DNA of 64,000 bases from Pseudobdellovibrionaceae bacterium (GCA_030158485.1 JAOASS010000021.1:1-64000), one strand, 5' to 3'; shown: positions 25,773 through 34,300, counted from the first letter of the stretch. The notes: generated from the sequence alone by a model not told the origin. Made by a program: numbers and translations.

Positions 25773-26678
25773 TTACTTATTCTTATTATCTTTTGTGATC
25801 TGAAGTAGTTCTTCTTCAGTATCTTCTCCTGGGTCAAGCGAGGGGTCTATTCGGATGATATTTTGATGTTGTGCTGATTCTAAAATGTGTTTTTCAGCGC
25901 CTTTAACATAAGAGTAAATCAGGGCGCCACCTCTGAGTTTTTGAATGATTTGTTGAGCCACTTCAGGATCAAAAGCAAAACAGCCTAAAGATCGACCCAG
26001 TCGCGGAGAGTATTTTTTTTCATTTGTTTGTTGAAATTTTTGTTTTAAATTCTCGATAAATTGTGGTGAAGCATAATCGGCTTGATGAATCACAATCGAC
26101 CTGGAAAAGGCATTAAAATTTGTGGCTTCTAATCCGTAAACTTTCATGGCAGGACTTTGAAAGGTACGACTTTTATAAATTTCACCTGTTATAAATATCC
26201 CAAGAGAGCTTTTTTGAGAATCAAGGTCATTTGAAAAGGATTGGGCCCAGTTGAACCCAGAAAAGCGGCCATGCGAAACATAATGTTTTTCGACTTCACC
26301 TGTTTTTAAATTAAGCAGGTAAAAACGCTTTTCTGTTGAGGGTTGAGTGTAATCTACGATGCCCAAATAGCGGTCGTTTTTGAAATTAAGAGTCGTCATC
26401 TGATCCGTCGCCTTGACCCTGAGAGTCTTTCCATATGTTTGAAAGAAAAACTCAAAAGCTCTTCTGAGCGCGATGGCAGGAACTCCTTGTTTGATAAAAA
26501 AATCGAGCTTTTTTAAAATCAAAATATGCTGATGATTAATTTTATGTTGAACTTCCATTGGTTTAAGATCTTGAAAATGAGGCATTTCCATTAAGTCTGA
26601 TGTTTGATAAACAGGTTCTTGAGCAGGGGCTCTACAAAGAATAACGATAAAGCTAAAAAATATGAAAAATCTGACCAT
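25773..26678 (-). CDS. Secreted murein L,D-transpeptidase-like protein
   Basis: A 301-residue exported protein has a signal peptide of about 20 residues. The region 165-255 contains VYGLEATNFNAFSRSIVIHQADY (His198) and GRSLGCFAF (Cys233), the His...SxGC arrangement of YkuD-type L,D-transpeptidases, in the variant family with catalytic Cys in a G-C-F/P context. Such enzymes form or trim 3-3 crosslinks or attach D-amino acids to peptidoglycan. Predatory bacteria use secreted enzymes of this kind on their own and prey walls, so a predation role is possible but unproven. GAGGAG precedes the ATG. Confidence 0.83.
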   Translation of the reverse strand: MVRFFIFFSFIVILCRAPAQEPVYQTSDLMEMPHFQDLKPMEVQHKINHQHILILKKLDFFIKQGVPAIALRRAFEFFFQTYGKTLRVKATDQMTTLNFKNDRYLGIVDYTQPSTEKRFYLLNLKTGEVEKHYVSHGRFSGFNWAQSFSNDLDSQKSSLGIFITGEIYKSRTFQSPAMKVYGLEATNFNAFSRSIVIHQADYASPQFIENLKQKFQQTNEKKYSPRLGRSLGCFAFDPEVAQQIIQKLRGGALIYSYVKGAEKHILESAQHQNIIRIDPSLDPGEDTEEELLQITKDNKNK

Positions 26679-26871
26679 TTAAGAAAAGCTCCTCGCTCCA
26701 TTCAAGAGTCCAAGTTCTGGACCATCCCAGAAGGCCTTGTTGTGGATTGTATTTGAGTTGGTTATCAGAAGCCTCGCAATTTGTATGACAGGGCCTGTAG
26801 ATCTTTCTAATTGAAAACTAAATGAAAAAGTTACAAGATATCTTCACGACTTATTTTGACAGGAGAATTTG

Positions 26872-27273
26872 ATGAATAATTCAAGACGTAGTTTTTTTGT
26901 AAGAGCAGTGGGAGTTGTGACTTTCGGTCTTATCAGTTCCCTCGTAAATGCAGAGGAAAGAAGACGAGCTCGTCCAGCAGCGGGTAGCGATAAAGCAGGT
27001 GGTGCAACGGGTCCCCTTGCAAATCCATGGCTTGATCCCAAAGATCAAACAGCCCAAGCTTTGAGTTACTCTGAAAAACATGCGGATGTAAAAAAAGCAG
27101 ATCTTAAAGTTGAGCGCAATGGTGTCGCTTTTGAAAAGCAAAAATGTAACAACTGTAGTTTCTATTCCGAAGTCGGAACAAAAGAAGGCACAAAAGCTGG
27201 AAACTGTACGATTTTTCCAGGCAAACTAGTGAAGTCTGAAGCTTGGTGTACATCTTGGAATAAAAAAGCTTAA
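26872..27273 (+). CDS. High-potential iron-sulfur protein (HiPIP) with Tat signal
   Basis: A 133-residue protein starts with a twin-arginine signal (NSRRSFFVRAV), consistent with folded export. Four cysteines, Cys92, Cys95, Cys112 and Cys126, in the order KCNNC, GNC, WC match the [4Fe-4S] ligands of high-potential iron-sulfur proteins. These are periplasmic one-electron carriers between cytochrome complexes and terminal oxidases or reductases. The ATG at 26872 follows AGGAG by 6 nt; a TTG just upstream is not needed. It is a single-gene unit with a probable hairpin terminator downstream. Confidence 0.9.
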   Translation: MNNSRRSFFVRAVGVVTFGLISSLVNAEERRRARPAAGSDKAGGATGPLANPWLDPKDQTAQALSYSEKHADVKKADLKVERNGVAFEKQKCNNCSFYSEVGTKEGTKAGNCTIFPGKLVKSEAWCTSWNKKA

Positions 27274-27287
27274 AGGCCTATTTTTTT

Positions 27288-27344
27288 AAATCGGTTCAAA
27301 GTTTTTGTTACAAATATTGAAAAATAAAAACTTCGAACCGATTT
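27288..27344 (+). terminator. Hairpin terminator after the HiPIP gene
   Basis: Arms AAATCGGTTC(A)AAGTTTTT and AAAAACTT(C)GAACCGATTT pair over 18 of 19 positions around a 19-nt loop. On the plus strand the second arm runs into TTTTATTT, giving a modest U-tract. It separates the convergent HiPIP and fadD genes. On the minus strand the arm is followed by A-rich sequence, so termination is more convincing for the plus strand. Confidence 0.65.
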
Positions 27345-27347
27345 TAT

Positions 27348-29003
27348 TTACCGAAGGGCTCTTCTTAAAATTTTACCCACATTTGTTTTAGGTAATTCGG
27401 TTTTAAATTCTACAAATTTTGGAACTTTGTAGTTTGTTAAACTTTCTTTAGCATAATCGATCACTTCATTTTCCGTGAGCGTGGGATCTTTTTTGACCAC
27501 AAAGACTTTAACAACTTCCCCTGAATGTTCATCCTTTAATCCAACAGCGGCAACTTCAAGAACTTTTGGATGACTGGCAATGGCGTCTTCGACTTCGTTT
27601 GGATAGACATTAAATCCGGACACTAAGATCATATCTTTTTTTCGATCAACGATTTTAACAAAACCTTGGGCATCAATTTGTGCGATGTCTCCTGTTTTAA
27701 GCCAGCCATCTTTTGACAAGACAAGAGCCGTTTCATCCGGCCTGTTCCAGTAGCCTTGCATGACTTGTGGCCCTCGAACACAAAGCTCACCTGGTTCGCC
27801 TAATTTCACTTCATGCCCATCGTCATCAACAAACTTGACGTCAGTGCTGGGCACAGGTACTCCGATCGTCCCAATCTTGTCGCCGCCATTAATGGGGTTC
27901 ACGCAAACCACGGGTGAAGTTTCTGTGAGACCAAAACCTTCGACCAGAGTTGTTCCAGTTAAGTCTTTCCATTTTTCACAGACAGTCCTTTGCAAAGCCA
28001 TGGCTCCAGCAACAGAGACTTTGAGTTTTGAAAAATTGATTTTCGTAAAGTCAGGATGATTCATTAAAGCATTATAAAGAGTATTAACTCCGGTTATAAT
28101 TGAAAAAGGAGTATTTCTTAATTCCTTGATAAAACCCGGAATGTCCCGTGGGTTCGTAATCAAAATATTCTGAGCACCGAACCACATAAAAGAGAGGCAG
28201 TTAACTGTTAAAGAAAAAATATGATACATCGGGAGTGCTGTGATCGCCACTTCTTCTTTCTTCTTTAATTTAGTTCCCATCCACGAAACAATTTGAAGCA
28301 TATTAGCGAGAATATTTTGGTGGGTTAGAACCGCCCCTTTTGCAACACCCGTGGTTCCGCCTGTGTACTGGAGAAAGGCAATATCACTTTGTTTTAAATC
28401 TACAGAAGTCAGAGAAGTTTTTGCTCCCAATTCAAGTGCCAGATTGAAGCGATAAGCTTGTGGAATTTTGTAGCTTGGAATCATTTTTTTGACATGCTTG
28501 ACGACTGTGTTGACAACCAGGCTTTTAGGGAAAGGAAAAAGATCACCAATTTCTGTTACAATAACAGATTGAACCTGAGTTTTATTGATAATTTTTTCGA
28601 GAAGGCTCGCATAATTTGCTAAAATGACAATAGCTTTCGCTCCGGAATCTTTAAACTGATGTTCCATTTCATGAGCCGTATAAAGTGGGTTAGTATTGAC
28701 AACAATTAATCCAGCTTTGAGTGCGCCAAAAACAGCAATCGGAAACTGCAATAAATTAGGCATTTGGATCGCGATACGGTCACCTTTTTTGAGTTTGAGT
28801 TCATTTTGTAAAAAAGCAGCAAATTGATTGGTTAAAGTTTCTACTTTTTCATAAGTCAGAGTCACGCCCATGTTGGTATAAGCAGGTTGGTCTTTGTTAA
28901 TGCGACAAGATTCATTAAAAACTTCAACCAGATTTTGGTATTGGTTGAGATTAATTTCAGGTGATACGCCTTGGGGGTAACTTTTAAGCCAGATTTTTTC
29001 CAT
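27348..29003 (-). CDS. fadD: Long-chain fatty acid-CoA ligase
   Basis: This 551-residue enzyme activates fatty acids to acyl-CoA through an acyl-AMP intermediate at the inner membrane. The start MEKIWLKSYPQGV and the next 100 residues parallel Escherichia coli FadD (MKKVWLNRYP). The P-loop-like AMP motif is LQYTGGTTGVAKGA, the second motif is EGFGLTETSPV, and the C-terminal PKTNVGKILRR carries the adenylation lysine. The ATG at 29003 has AAGGA upstream; a start at 29039 would add 12 residues absent from the family. It supplies the beta-oxidation genes encoded further right. Confidence 0.95.
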   Translation of the reverse strand: MEKIWLKSYPQGVSPEINLNQYQNLVEVFNESCRINKDQPAYTNMGVTLTYEKVETLTNQFAAFLQNELKLKKGDRIAIQMPNLLQFPIAVFGALKAGLIVVNTNPLYTAHEMEHQFKDSGAKAIVILANYASLLEKIINKTQVQSVIVTEIGDLFPFPKSLVVNTVVKHVKKMIPSYKIPQAYRFNLALELGAKTSLTSVDLKQSDIAFLQYTGGTTGVAKGAVLTHQNILANMLQIVSWMGTKLKKKEEVAITALPMYHIFSLTVNCLSFMWFGAQNILITNPRDIPGFIKELRNTPFSIITGVNTLYNALMNHPDFTKINFSKLKVSVAGAMALQRTVCEKWKDLTGTTLVEGFGLTETSPVVCVNPINGGDKIGTIGVPVPSTDVKFVDDDGHEVKLGEPGELCVRGPQVMQGYWNRPDETALVLSKDGWLKTGDIAQIDAQGFVKIVDRKKDMILVSGFNVYPNEVEDAIASHPKVLEVAAVGLKDEHSGEVVKVFVVKKDPTLTENEVIDYAKESLTNYKVPKFVEFKTELPKTNVGKILRRALR

Positions 29004-29052
29004 AAGAAGATGATCCTTTGATTTTTGGCTTGAGGGCAATCAAAATAAAAGA

Positions 29053-29997
29053 ATGCGTCAACTTTTGGAGCTCAGCAGCTTACGTCTTCTGACTTCGTTC
29101 TTATTTATACTAGTGAACTCTGCTTTTGTTCGGGCTGAAACAGTTCAAAAAGAGATCCCGGACTTTAGTTTTTTAGAACAAGCCGAAGATATTGAACGTG
29201 AAGCTTGGTGGGTGATCACCACTCAAAGAATTGAAGGATCGTCTTCTCCCTTTCGAGTTTTTAGAGCAGCAGCTGCCAAATTACAAAAAAATCAAAAGTC
29301 TCAAGTCCGTCTTAAATTTTGCCAAAGTCTAGGTGTTTTGAAGCAGAATGAAAATCAATGGAGAATTGAATCTTATTGCCAGAAACCGGCTATCGAAATA
29401 GGCGTTGTGCAAAAAGAAAATTTTCAAAAATGGAAAGTGACTTGGAAAACAAGCCCCTTTTCAGATCACTTTGGTATGAGTACATCAATTCTTTATCATC
29501 AACAATTCTGTGAAATTGAAATGGATAAAAAAGGACGAATCAGTCGGATGTCTTGCCCTGATTATGTCAGGGATCGAAAAATGCATGAGATTGTCCAATT
29601 CAGTGTATTTGAATACCAAGTAGGATCTTCTCAAATCATGAAATTAGAAGGTCATGTGAAGAAAGAGTTACAAGTGATCTCTACCTTTAAAACGGAAGTT
29701 CCCTTAGTCGGTGATATTATTTTGAAAGTCAAAAAAGTTTCACAGAAATTAGTTGAAGAAAAATCAGAATTATCTAATATGACTCCGATTGATCCAATAA
29801 CTCGAGGAGATTCTGATGGCAAAAAAACAAGCCCCCAAAACCCTGAAAAAGAAAAGCACCAAGAAAGTTTCAACGGTCCTGATCGCCAGGAAATCCGCGA
29901 CCAAGAAAATGTCAACGACTCCAATACTCACTCAATCGACGAAGTCCCCCCAATCGAAGATGCAACTGAAGTCCCAACAGCCACTCCAAGTCGGTAG
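29053..29997 (+). CDS. Secreted protein of unknown function overlapping the bcp gene
   Basis: A 314-residue exported protein has a signal peptide ending VRA near residue 28. The body (about 30-245) mixes strand-forming stretches and two cysteine pairs (FCQSL, YCQK, FCEIE, SCPDY). It has no recognised domain. The last about 60 residues are hydrophilic Pro/Asp/Glu/Asn-rich and lie out of frame over the start of the peroxiredoxin gene. This 182-nt overlap is unusual, so the natural C-terminus may be shorter in relatives, or a frameshift may have extended it. The first ATG lies in the 49-nt gap to fadD on the opposite strand. Confidence 0.65.
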   Translation: MRQLLELSSLRLLTSFLFILVNSAFVRAETVQKEIPDFSFLEQAEDIEREAWWVITTQRIEGSSSPFRVFRAAAAKLQKNQKSQVRLKFCQSLGVLKQNENQWRIESYCQKPAIEIGVVQKENFQKWKVTWKTSPFSDHFGMSTSILYHQQFCEIEMDKKGRISRMSCPDYVRDRKMHEIVQFSVFEYQVGSSQIMKLEGHVKKELQVISTFKTEVPLVGDIILKVKKVSQKLVEEKSELSNMTPIDPITRGDSDGKKTSPQNPEKEKHQESFNGPDRQEIRDQENVNDSNTHSIDEVPPIEDATEVPTATPSR

Positions 29998-30454
29998 CGT
30001 TGTTCCTTCTTTAGCTCTTCAAGATTCTCAAGGTCTCGAACAAAATCTAGCTCATTTTCACGGAAAAAAAGTAGTTCTTTATTTTTATCCTAAAGATGAT
30101 ACCCCTGGATGTACTTTGGAAGGTCAGCAGTTTACGCAATTAGGTTCTGAATTTAAAAAAGCCAATGCAATTGTACTGGGTATTTCAAGGGATTCCGTTA
30201 AGTCTCATGATAAATTTAAATGTAAATATAATTTTAACTTTGAACTTTTATCAGACAATCAAGAACAAGCTTGCCAGCTTTTTGATGTCATTAAAGAAAA
30301 AAACATGTACGGAAAAAAAGTGATGGGAATTGAGCGCAGTACTTTTGTAATCGATGAAAAGGGACTTTTGATTAAAGAATATCGAAAAGTCACAGCCGAT
30401 GGTCATGCGGCACAAGTTCTAGCCGATATTAAATCAATGAAAAAAACGACATAA
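29816..30454 (+). CDS. bcp: Peroxiredoxin, Bcp/PrxQ type, with Lys-rich N-terminal extension
   Basis: This enzyme reduces hydroperoxides with thiols. The 212-residue product has a normal PrxQ domain from about residue 55 (YFYPKDDTPGCT, peroxidatic Cys99; GISRDSVKSHDKF). The position +5 from Cys99, often the resolving Cys in PrxQ, is Gln104. Other cysteines are at FKCKY and QACQLF. Residues 1-50 are an extra Lys/Ser/Thr/Ala/Pro-rich tail resembling histone-like DNA-binding tails. The ATG at 29816 has a perfect GAGGAG 6-7 nt upstream, so the tail looks translated despite overlapping the previous gene; an ATG at 29960 would give the plain enzyme. Confidence 0.9.
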   Translation: MAKKQAPKTLKKKSTKKVSTVLIARKSATKKMSTTPILTQSTKSPQSKMQLKSQQPLQVGSVVPSLALQDSQGLEQNLAHFHGKKVVLYFYPKDDTPGCTLEGQQFTQLGSEFKKANAIVLGISRDSVKSHDKFKCKYNFNFELLSDNQEQACQLFDVIKEKNMYGKKVMGIERSTFVIDEKGLLIKEYRKVTADGHAAQVLADIKSMKKTT

Positions 30455-30457
30455 GTT

Positions 30458-30500
30458 TTATTTTGACCCACAATTCCTAATGGATTGTGGGTCAAAATAA
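30458..30500. repeat. 17-bp perfect inverted repeat between convergent genes
   Basis: TTATTTTGACCCACAAT and ATTGTGGGTCAAAATAA flank a 9-nt loop. It lies 3 nt after the bcp stop and 6 nt before the kynA stop. The outer arms are T-rich on the left and A-rich on the right, the reverse of an intrinsic terminator, so it is a strong hairpin in both transcripts that may stabilise 3' ends or block polymerase without a U-tract. Confidence 0.75.
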
Positions 30501-30506
30501 TCTTGT

Positions 30507-31583
30507 TTAAACAAAACCCATTTTCTTTTTTAAGGAATCTGGAAGTTTTGGTATTTGTGAGCGTGGAATTAAAAAAGTACTTAGATTAAAAAAGTCTGTG
30601 AAAATTTTATGTTGACCAGCTGCCTTTTGCAAGTAGTCGCCACCACTTGATCCACCTGTTCCAATTCGAGTTCCAATCATTCTATGGGCCATCAGCGCAT
30701 GGCGGCTTCTCCACTGAGTCATGGATTCATCAAGATCTTGTAAAGCATCTATCACTTCGAATGGTTTATGCAAAATAGGCTCGTCACGGTAAATTAAAAT
30801 AAAGAGTGCGGATAAAATGGCTTTACGGGACATTTCAAAAAAACCAGAGTCTTGAAGTTTTTTATAATCTTGGTCACCAGATAGCATTTCAAATTGTTTG
30901 AGTGACATTTCTAAGCGACCAATTGAAACTTTTTTTTCTTCTTCACTGAGTCTTGGATTTTTTTGAACAAGCTCCATATCGCCTTCAATCATATTTTTTA
31001 CGCATGCAAAATACTGATTCCAGAAATCAAAAGTCCCTTCTGATACAAAAGGCGTTCTTTCAAGCCAACTTTCAAGGGATTCTTTTAGGGAAGGCAGCTT
31101 CATTTCCTGCTCGATGACGGCTCTTTGGTCAGCTGGCAAATGATTGATATAGCTAGAGCCTGCGAATTGAACTCGCTTATTACTGTTAAGACCTAATTTT
31201 GTTTCAAGAAGTCTGAATTGAAGACTTTGAAAGCCCGAGGCTGGATAGAGGTCGTCCCTGAAATCGAGAAAGTCAAAAGGAGTCATGGTTTCAAGGACAG
31301 AGACTTGCTGAACCAAAATTCGAAAAATTTCATTGATACGATTTAATTCACGAACAACTTGTCCTAAAGAAGATTCTGGAACGGGAACTTGATTATAAGT
31401 TTTGAGAATAGAATCAAGTTCGAAAAGAATTTGTTTAAACCAAAGTTCATACACTTGATGAATGATAATAAATAGCATTTCGTCATGAGCCGCACGACCT
31501 TTAGTTTCACTGATTCTTTCTTGAGCGCTGAGCAATTGATTCAGCTTCAAGTAATCATCGTAACGAACGGGTGCATATTTCAT
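30507..31583 (-). CDS. kynA: Tryptophan 2,3-dioxygenase
   Basis: This heme enzyme opens the indole ring of tryptophan to N-formylkynurenine. The 358-residue product contains YLKLNQLLSAQ, HDEMLFIIIHQVYELWFKQI with the conserved distal-side His, FDFLDFRDDLYPASGFQSLQFR for substrate binding, and WRSRHALMAHRMIGTRIGTGGSSGG carrying the proximal heme His and a glycine loop. Its ATG overlaps the stop of the upstream aldolase-like gene (ATGA). No kynurenine formamidase of the usual KynB family is next to it. The upstream operon genes may supply later steps, as discussed in the findings. Confidence 0.93.
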   Translation of the reverse strand: MKYAPVRYDDYLKLNQLLSAQERISETKGRAAHDEMLFIIIHQVYELWFKQILFELDSILKTYNQVPVPESSLGQVVRELNRINEIFRILVQQVSVLETMTPFDFLDFRDDLYPASGFQSLQFRLLETKLGLNSNKRVQFAGSSYINHLPADQRAVIEQEMKLPSLKESLESWLERTPFVSEGTFDFWNQYFACVKNMIEGDMELVQKNPRLSEEEKKVSIGRLEMSLKQFEMLSGDQDYKKLQDSGFFEMSRKAILSALFILIYRDEPILHKPFEVIDALQDLDESMTQWRSRHALMAHRMIGTRIGTGGSSGGDYLQKAAGQHKIFTDFFNLSTFLIPRSQIPKLPDSLKKKMGFV

Positions 31584-32623
31584 AAGTGGACCTCTTGGTG
31601 GGTTCGCTGAAGGGCTTTTGCAAAACTTTTAACATCATCAAGCTGTGTATCCCAAGTGGTCATCCAGCGACATTCAAAAGTGTGCTCGTCCCAAACATAA
31701 AAAAAGTATTGTTCACGTAGGTTTTTAATCCAAGCTTGCGGGATTGTGGCAAAAACAGCATTGCTATCCGTTGGCTGAGTCACGCTGACTTGCGGTAAGC
31801 CTTCGACTAAGATTCTTAAATGTTGAGCCATTTTCATAGAGTGGGATGCGATTTCTTTCCAAAGGTCAGCTTTTAAGTAAGCAATAAACTGAGCTGCGAT
31901 AAAGCGACTTTTTGAAGGAAGTTGACCTAATTGTTTTCTGACGTAAGGCGCCTTTTTTTTCAGATCAGGATTTAAAATGACAACGGCTTCACCAAAAAGA
32001 AGTCCATTCTTAGTACCACCAAATGAAAGAAGATCCACGCCTAGATCTGTTGTCAGTTCTTTAAAAGTTTTATTAAGTAGAACAGCTGCATTTGCAAATC
32101 GTGCTCCGTCGATATGAATCAAAAGCCCTTCAGTTTTAGCCCAACTAAAAAGCTGTTTCATTTCATCATAAGTATAAACTGTTCCCAATTCTGTTGGTTG
32201 GGTTATAGAAAGCATTTTGACTTGGGCAAAGTGCTGATCACCTTTTCTGATCAGGGCTTTTTGAGCCTCTTCTAAAGTGATTTTTCCATTTACACTTTTA
32301 AGAGCAATAAGTTTTGTGTGCCCTAGTATTTCGGGGGCTCCGCACTCATCAACGTTCATGTGGGAAACATCAGCGCAAAGAACAGAGTGATAACTATCGC
32401 AAGCCAGTCTGAGGCACATAACGTTGGCGGCCGTTCCATTAAAAACGAATTGAACTTGAGCTTGAGCCCCGAATTTTTGTTTAAAAAGCCCATGAGCTTC
32501 AATTGAAATATCATCTGTGCCGTAGCTAGGGGCGTGCCCATTGTTAACAGTCGTTAAAGCATCTAGAATCTGTGGGTGAGCTCCGCTGTGATTATCACTT
32601 CCGAATCCTCTTAAGTTTTTCAC
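31580..32623 (-). CDS. Low-specificity threonine aldolase / beta-eliminating lyase family
   Basis: A 347-residue PLP enzyme of the threonine aldolase family. Lys205 in SFGGTKNGLL is the cofactor lysine, Asp172 in IHIDGARFANA contacts the ring nitrogen, and His88 lies in the cofactor stacking region. The usual reaction cleaves L-threonine or allo-threonine to glycine and acetaldehyde. Within this operon a role on another amino acid of tryptophan catabolism is conceivable but untested. It overlaps the ureohydrolase-family gene upstream by 29 nt and is coupled to kynA downstream. Confidence 0.88.
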   Translation of the reverse strand: MKNLRGFGSDNHSGAHPQILDALTTVNNGHAPSYGTDDISIEAHGLFKQKFGAQAQVQFVFNGTAANVMCLRLACDSYHSVLCADVSHMNVDECGAPEILGHTKLIALKSVNGKITLEEAQKALIRKGDQHFAQVKMLSITQPTELGTVYTYDEMKQLFSWAKTEGLLIHIDGARFANAAVLLNKTFKELTTDLGVDLLSFGGTKNGLLFGEAVVILNPDLKKKAPYVRKQLGQLPSKSRFIAAQFIAYLKADLWKEIASHSMKMAQHLRILVEGLPQVSVTQPTDSNAVFATIPQAWIKNLREQYFFYVWDEHTFECRWMTTWDTQLDDVKSFAKALQRTHQEVHL

Positions 32624-33557
32624 GATTAGCCCCTTTTATTTTTCTATTCTCTAAACAACGATAGAGAATGAGGGCGGCTAATCGAGAAGTCAACGGTTGA
32701 ACGTCTAAGGGGGGACTCACTTCGTAAATCCCTAAGCCTTTAATGTCTAAATGTTGAAACAGGAAGTCATAAGCATTGAAAAACGGGTCGGGAACCAAGC
32801 CTGTGGGCCAACTTTGTGAGCAGCCAGGGGCAAACGCACTGCTAAAGGAATCAATATCGACACTGATAAAACAAGGATGTCCTTTGAGTTTTTTCAATTG
32901 GTTTTTTAAAACGGGGAGCAGGCCTTTCTTATCAATTTCAGAAAGCGATATTATTTTGCCACCCTGTTTTTGACACCAATCAAAATGTGCAGCGGAGTTG
33001 CATTGATTTTGGATGCCAATTTCAAAAAAATGACAAGCGTTAGGATTTTCAGACAGCAATCGGTAAAAGGGAGTTCCGCTAGTCAGGCCTTGATCTAAAG
33101 GTCTGACGTCAAGATGGGCATCAAAATTTATAACAATTGGTTTTCGTTTGGATTTTTTGAAAACATTGAGAAAAGCTTGAGTATCAGGGTAACCGTAATC
33201 ATGTCCACCTCCAAGACTGAGCATGAACTTTCCCGATTGATAATTTTTTTCAGCAGCTTTTTGGGCCCCTTGGTGTCTTTCCGCAAGATTCATTTTTAAT
33301 GAAATATCACCAGCATCATAAATTGAAAACTGCGATAAGAAGCCTGAAGTCATTTTATAAAAAGCTTTTCGGATTTCAAAAGGGCCTGAGGCTGCCCCGG
33401 GCCGCCCCCCATTGAGTTTAATTCCTTCATCATCTGGGTAGCCACACAAAACATAATCTGCGAATTCTAAATTTTCGATGAGACGGGAAATTAATCGAGG
33501 ATCTTGAGGATTTTGAACAGAAACATAGTCTTGTGGGTTTATTTTAATAAAACTCAT
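32595..33557 (-). CDS. Ureohydrolase (arginase / agmatinase / formimidoylglutamase) family
   Basis: A 320-residue metal hydrolase with all manganese ligands of the family: GGGHD (His119), FDAHLD (Asp146, His148, Asp150) and SVDIDSF (Asp234, Asp236). Sequence style (GGRPGAASGPFEIRKAFYKM) is closest to formimidoylglutamase HutG, which removes the formimino group from N-formimidoyl-glutamate during histidine breakdown. No other histidine-utilisation genes are visible, so the substrate is uncertain. Its ATG overlaps the stop of the creatininase-family gene (ATGA). Coupling within this operon suggests amino-acid catabolism. Confidence 0.85.
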   Translation of the reverse strand: MSFIKINPQDYVSVQNPQDPRLISRLIENLEFADYVLCGYPDDEGIKLNGGRPGAASGPFEIRKAFYKMTSGFLSQFSIYDAGDISLKMNLAERHQGAQKAAEKNYQSGKFMLSLGGGHDYGYPDTQAFLNVFKKSKRKPIVINFDAHLDVRPLDQGLTSGTPFYRLLSENPNACHFFEIGIQNQCNSAAHFDWCQKQGGKIISLSEIDKKGLLPVLKNQLKKLKGHPCFISVDIDSFSSAFAPGCSQSWPTGLVPDPFFNAYDFLFQHLDIKGLGIYEVSPPLDVQPLTSRLAALILYRCLENRKIKGANREKLKRIRK

Positions 33558-34300
33558 TTATGAATTTTTCTGACGATGGAGTCGACAGCTTTGTCAAAAA
33601 TAATTTTTCCGTGATGAGCATTGGCTAAAGACGGCAGTGAAGCCATGCGTCCATCGGGAAAGTGTTTTCGAAATTCCAAAGGTGAAAGGGGCCAAGTTGT
33701 TTTTTTTGCTCCGGGCTCTTGAAGTTTGATTTGGGGATTTCTTTTATAAACTTCTTCGTGTGTATACATGGTCGTAGAAATTTCACCACAAGTTGCATGA
33801 AAACCATTTTGGTCTGCGAAAACTTCTTTTTCGTAAAGAGTCACTTCTTCTAAATGCCACCAATTAATAAGCTGCAAATCCATTTTTTGATCGAAATTTA
33901 AAAATTCGCAAAAAGCAGTTGTGATCGGAGCAATGTTGCCTCCGTGCCCGTTGATGACCCAAACTTTTTTAAAACCATGTTTCTGTAAACTTTCAATGAG
34001 CTCGACTAAAACTTTGATATAAGTCGTTGGCGTCAGCGTTAAAGTTCCCGGAAAGGCCATGTGGTGAAGGGCCATGCCAAACGGAAGCACAGGGCCAACT
34101 AATGTCTTCGTTTTTTGCGAAACAGCCATTGAGATATCAAATGCAGTCAGAAAATCGATTCCCAAAAGCCCTGTTGGTCCGTGTTGTTCTGTAGAGCCCA
34201 CGGGAAGTAAAATAGAATCTTTATTTTTCAAATAGTCTTCAATTTGGGGCCATGTCATTTCGGCAAGATAAAAAGGATTTTGAGTTTGCGAAGTCATCAT
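33554..34300 (-). CDS. Creatininase family amidohydrolase
   Basis: A 248-residue protein with the full metal-site pattern of the creatininase family: STEQHGP (Glu38, His40), GIDFLTA (Asp49), NGHGGN (His119) and CGEIST (Glu173). The family hydrolyses C-N bonds in cyclic or formyl amides; known members include creatininase and the formamide hydrolase ArfB. It is the first gene of a four-gene coupled operon ending in tryptophan dioxygenase. Since N-formylkynurenine needs deformylation and no KynB is present nearby, this protein is a reasonable candidate for that step. The start lacks a strong ribosome binding site. Confidence 0.85.
   Translation of the reverse strand: MMTSQTQNPFYLAEMTWPQIEDYLKNKDSILLPVGSTEQHGPTGLLGIDFLTAFDISMAVSQKTKTLVGPVLPFGMALHHMAFPGTLTLTPTTYIKVLVELIESLQKHGFKKVWVINGHGGNIAPITTAFCEFLNFDQKMDLQLINWWHLEEVTLYEKEVFADQNGFHATCGEISTTMYTHEEVYKRNPQIKLQEPGAKKTTWPLSPLEFRKHFPDGRMASLPSLANAHHGKIIFDKAVDSIVRKIHK

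Noticed and set aside
29053-29997. Treating the overlapping upstream frame as a shadow of the peroxiredoxin gene
   Set aside because: The first 250 residues, with a signal peptide and cysteine pairs, lie outside the overlap and look real; only the C-terminal extent is doubtful.
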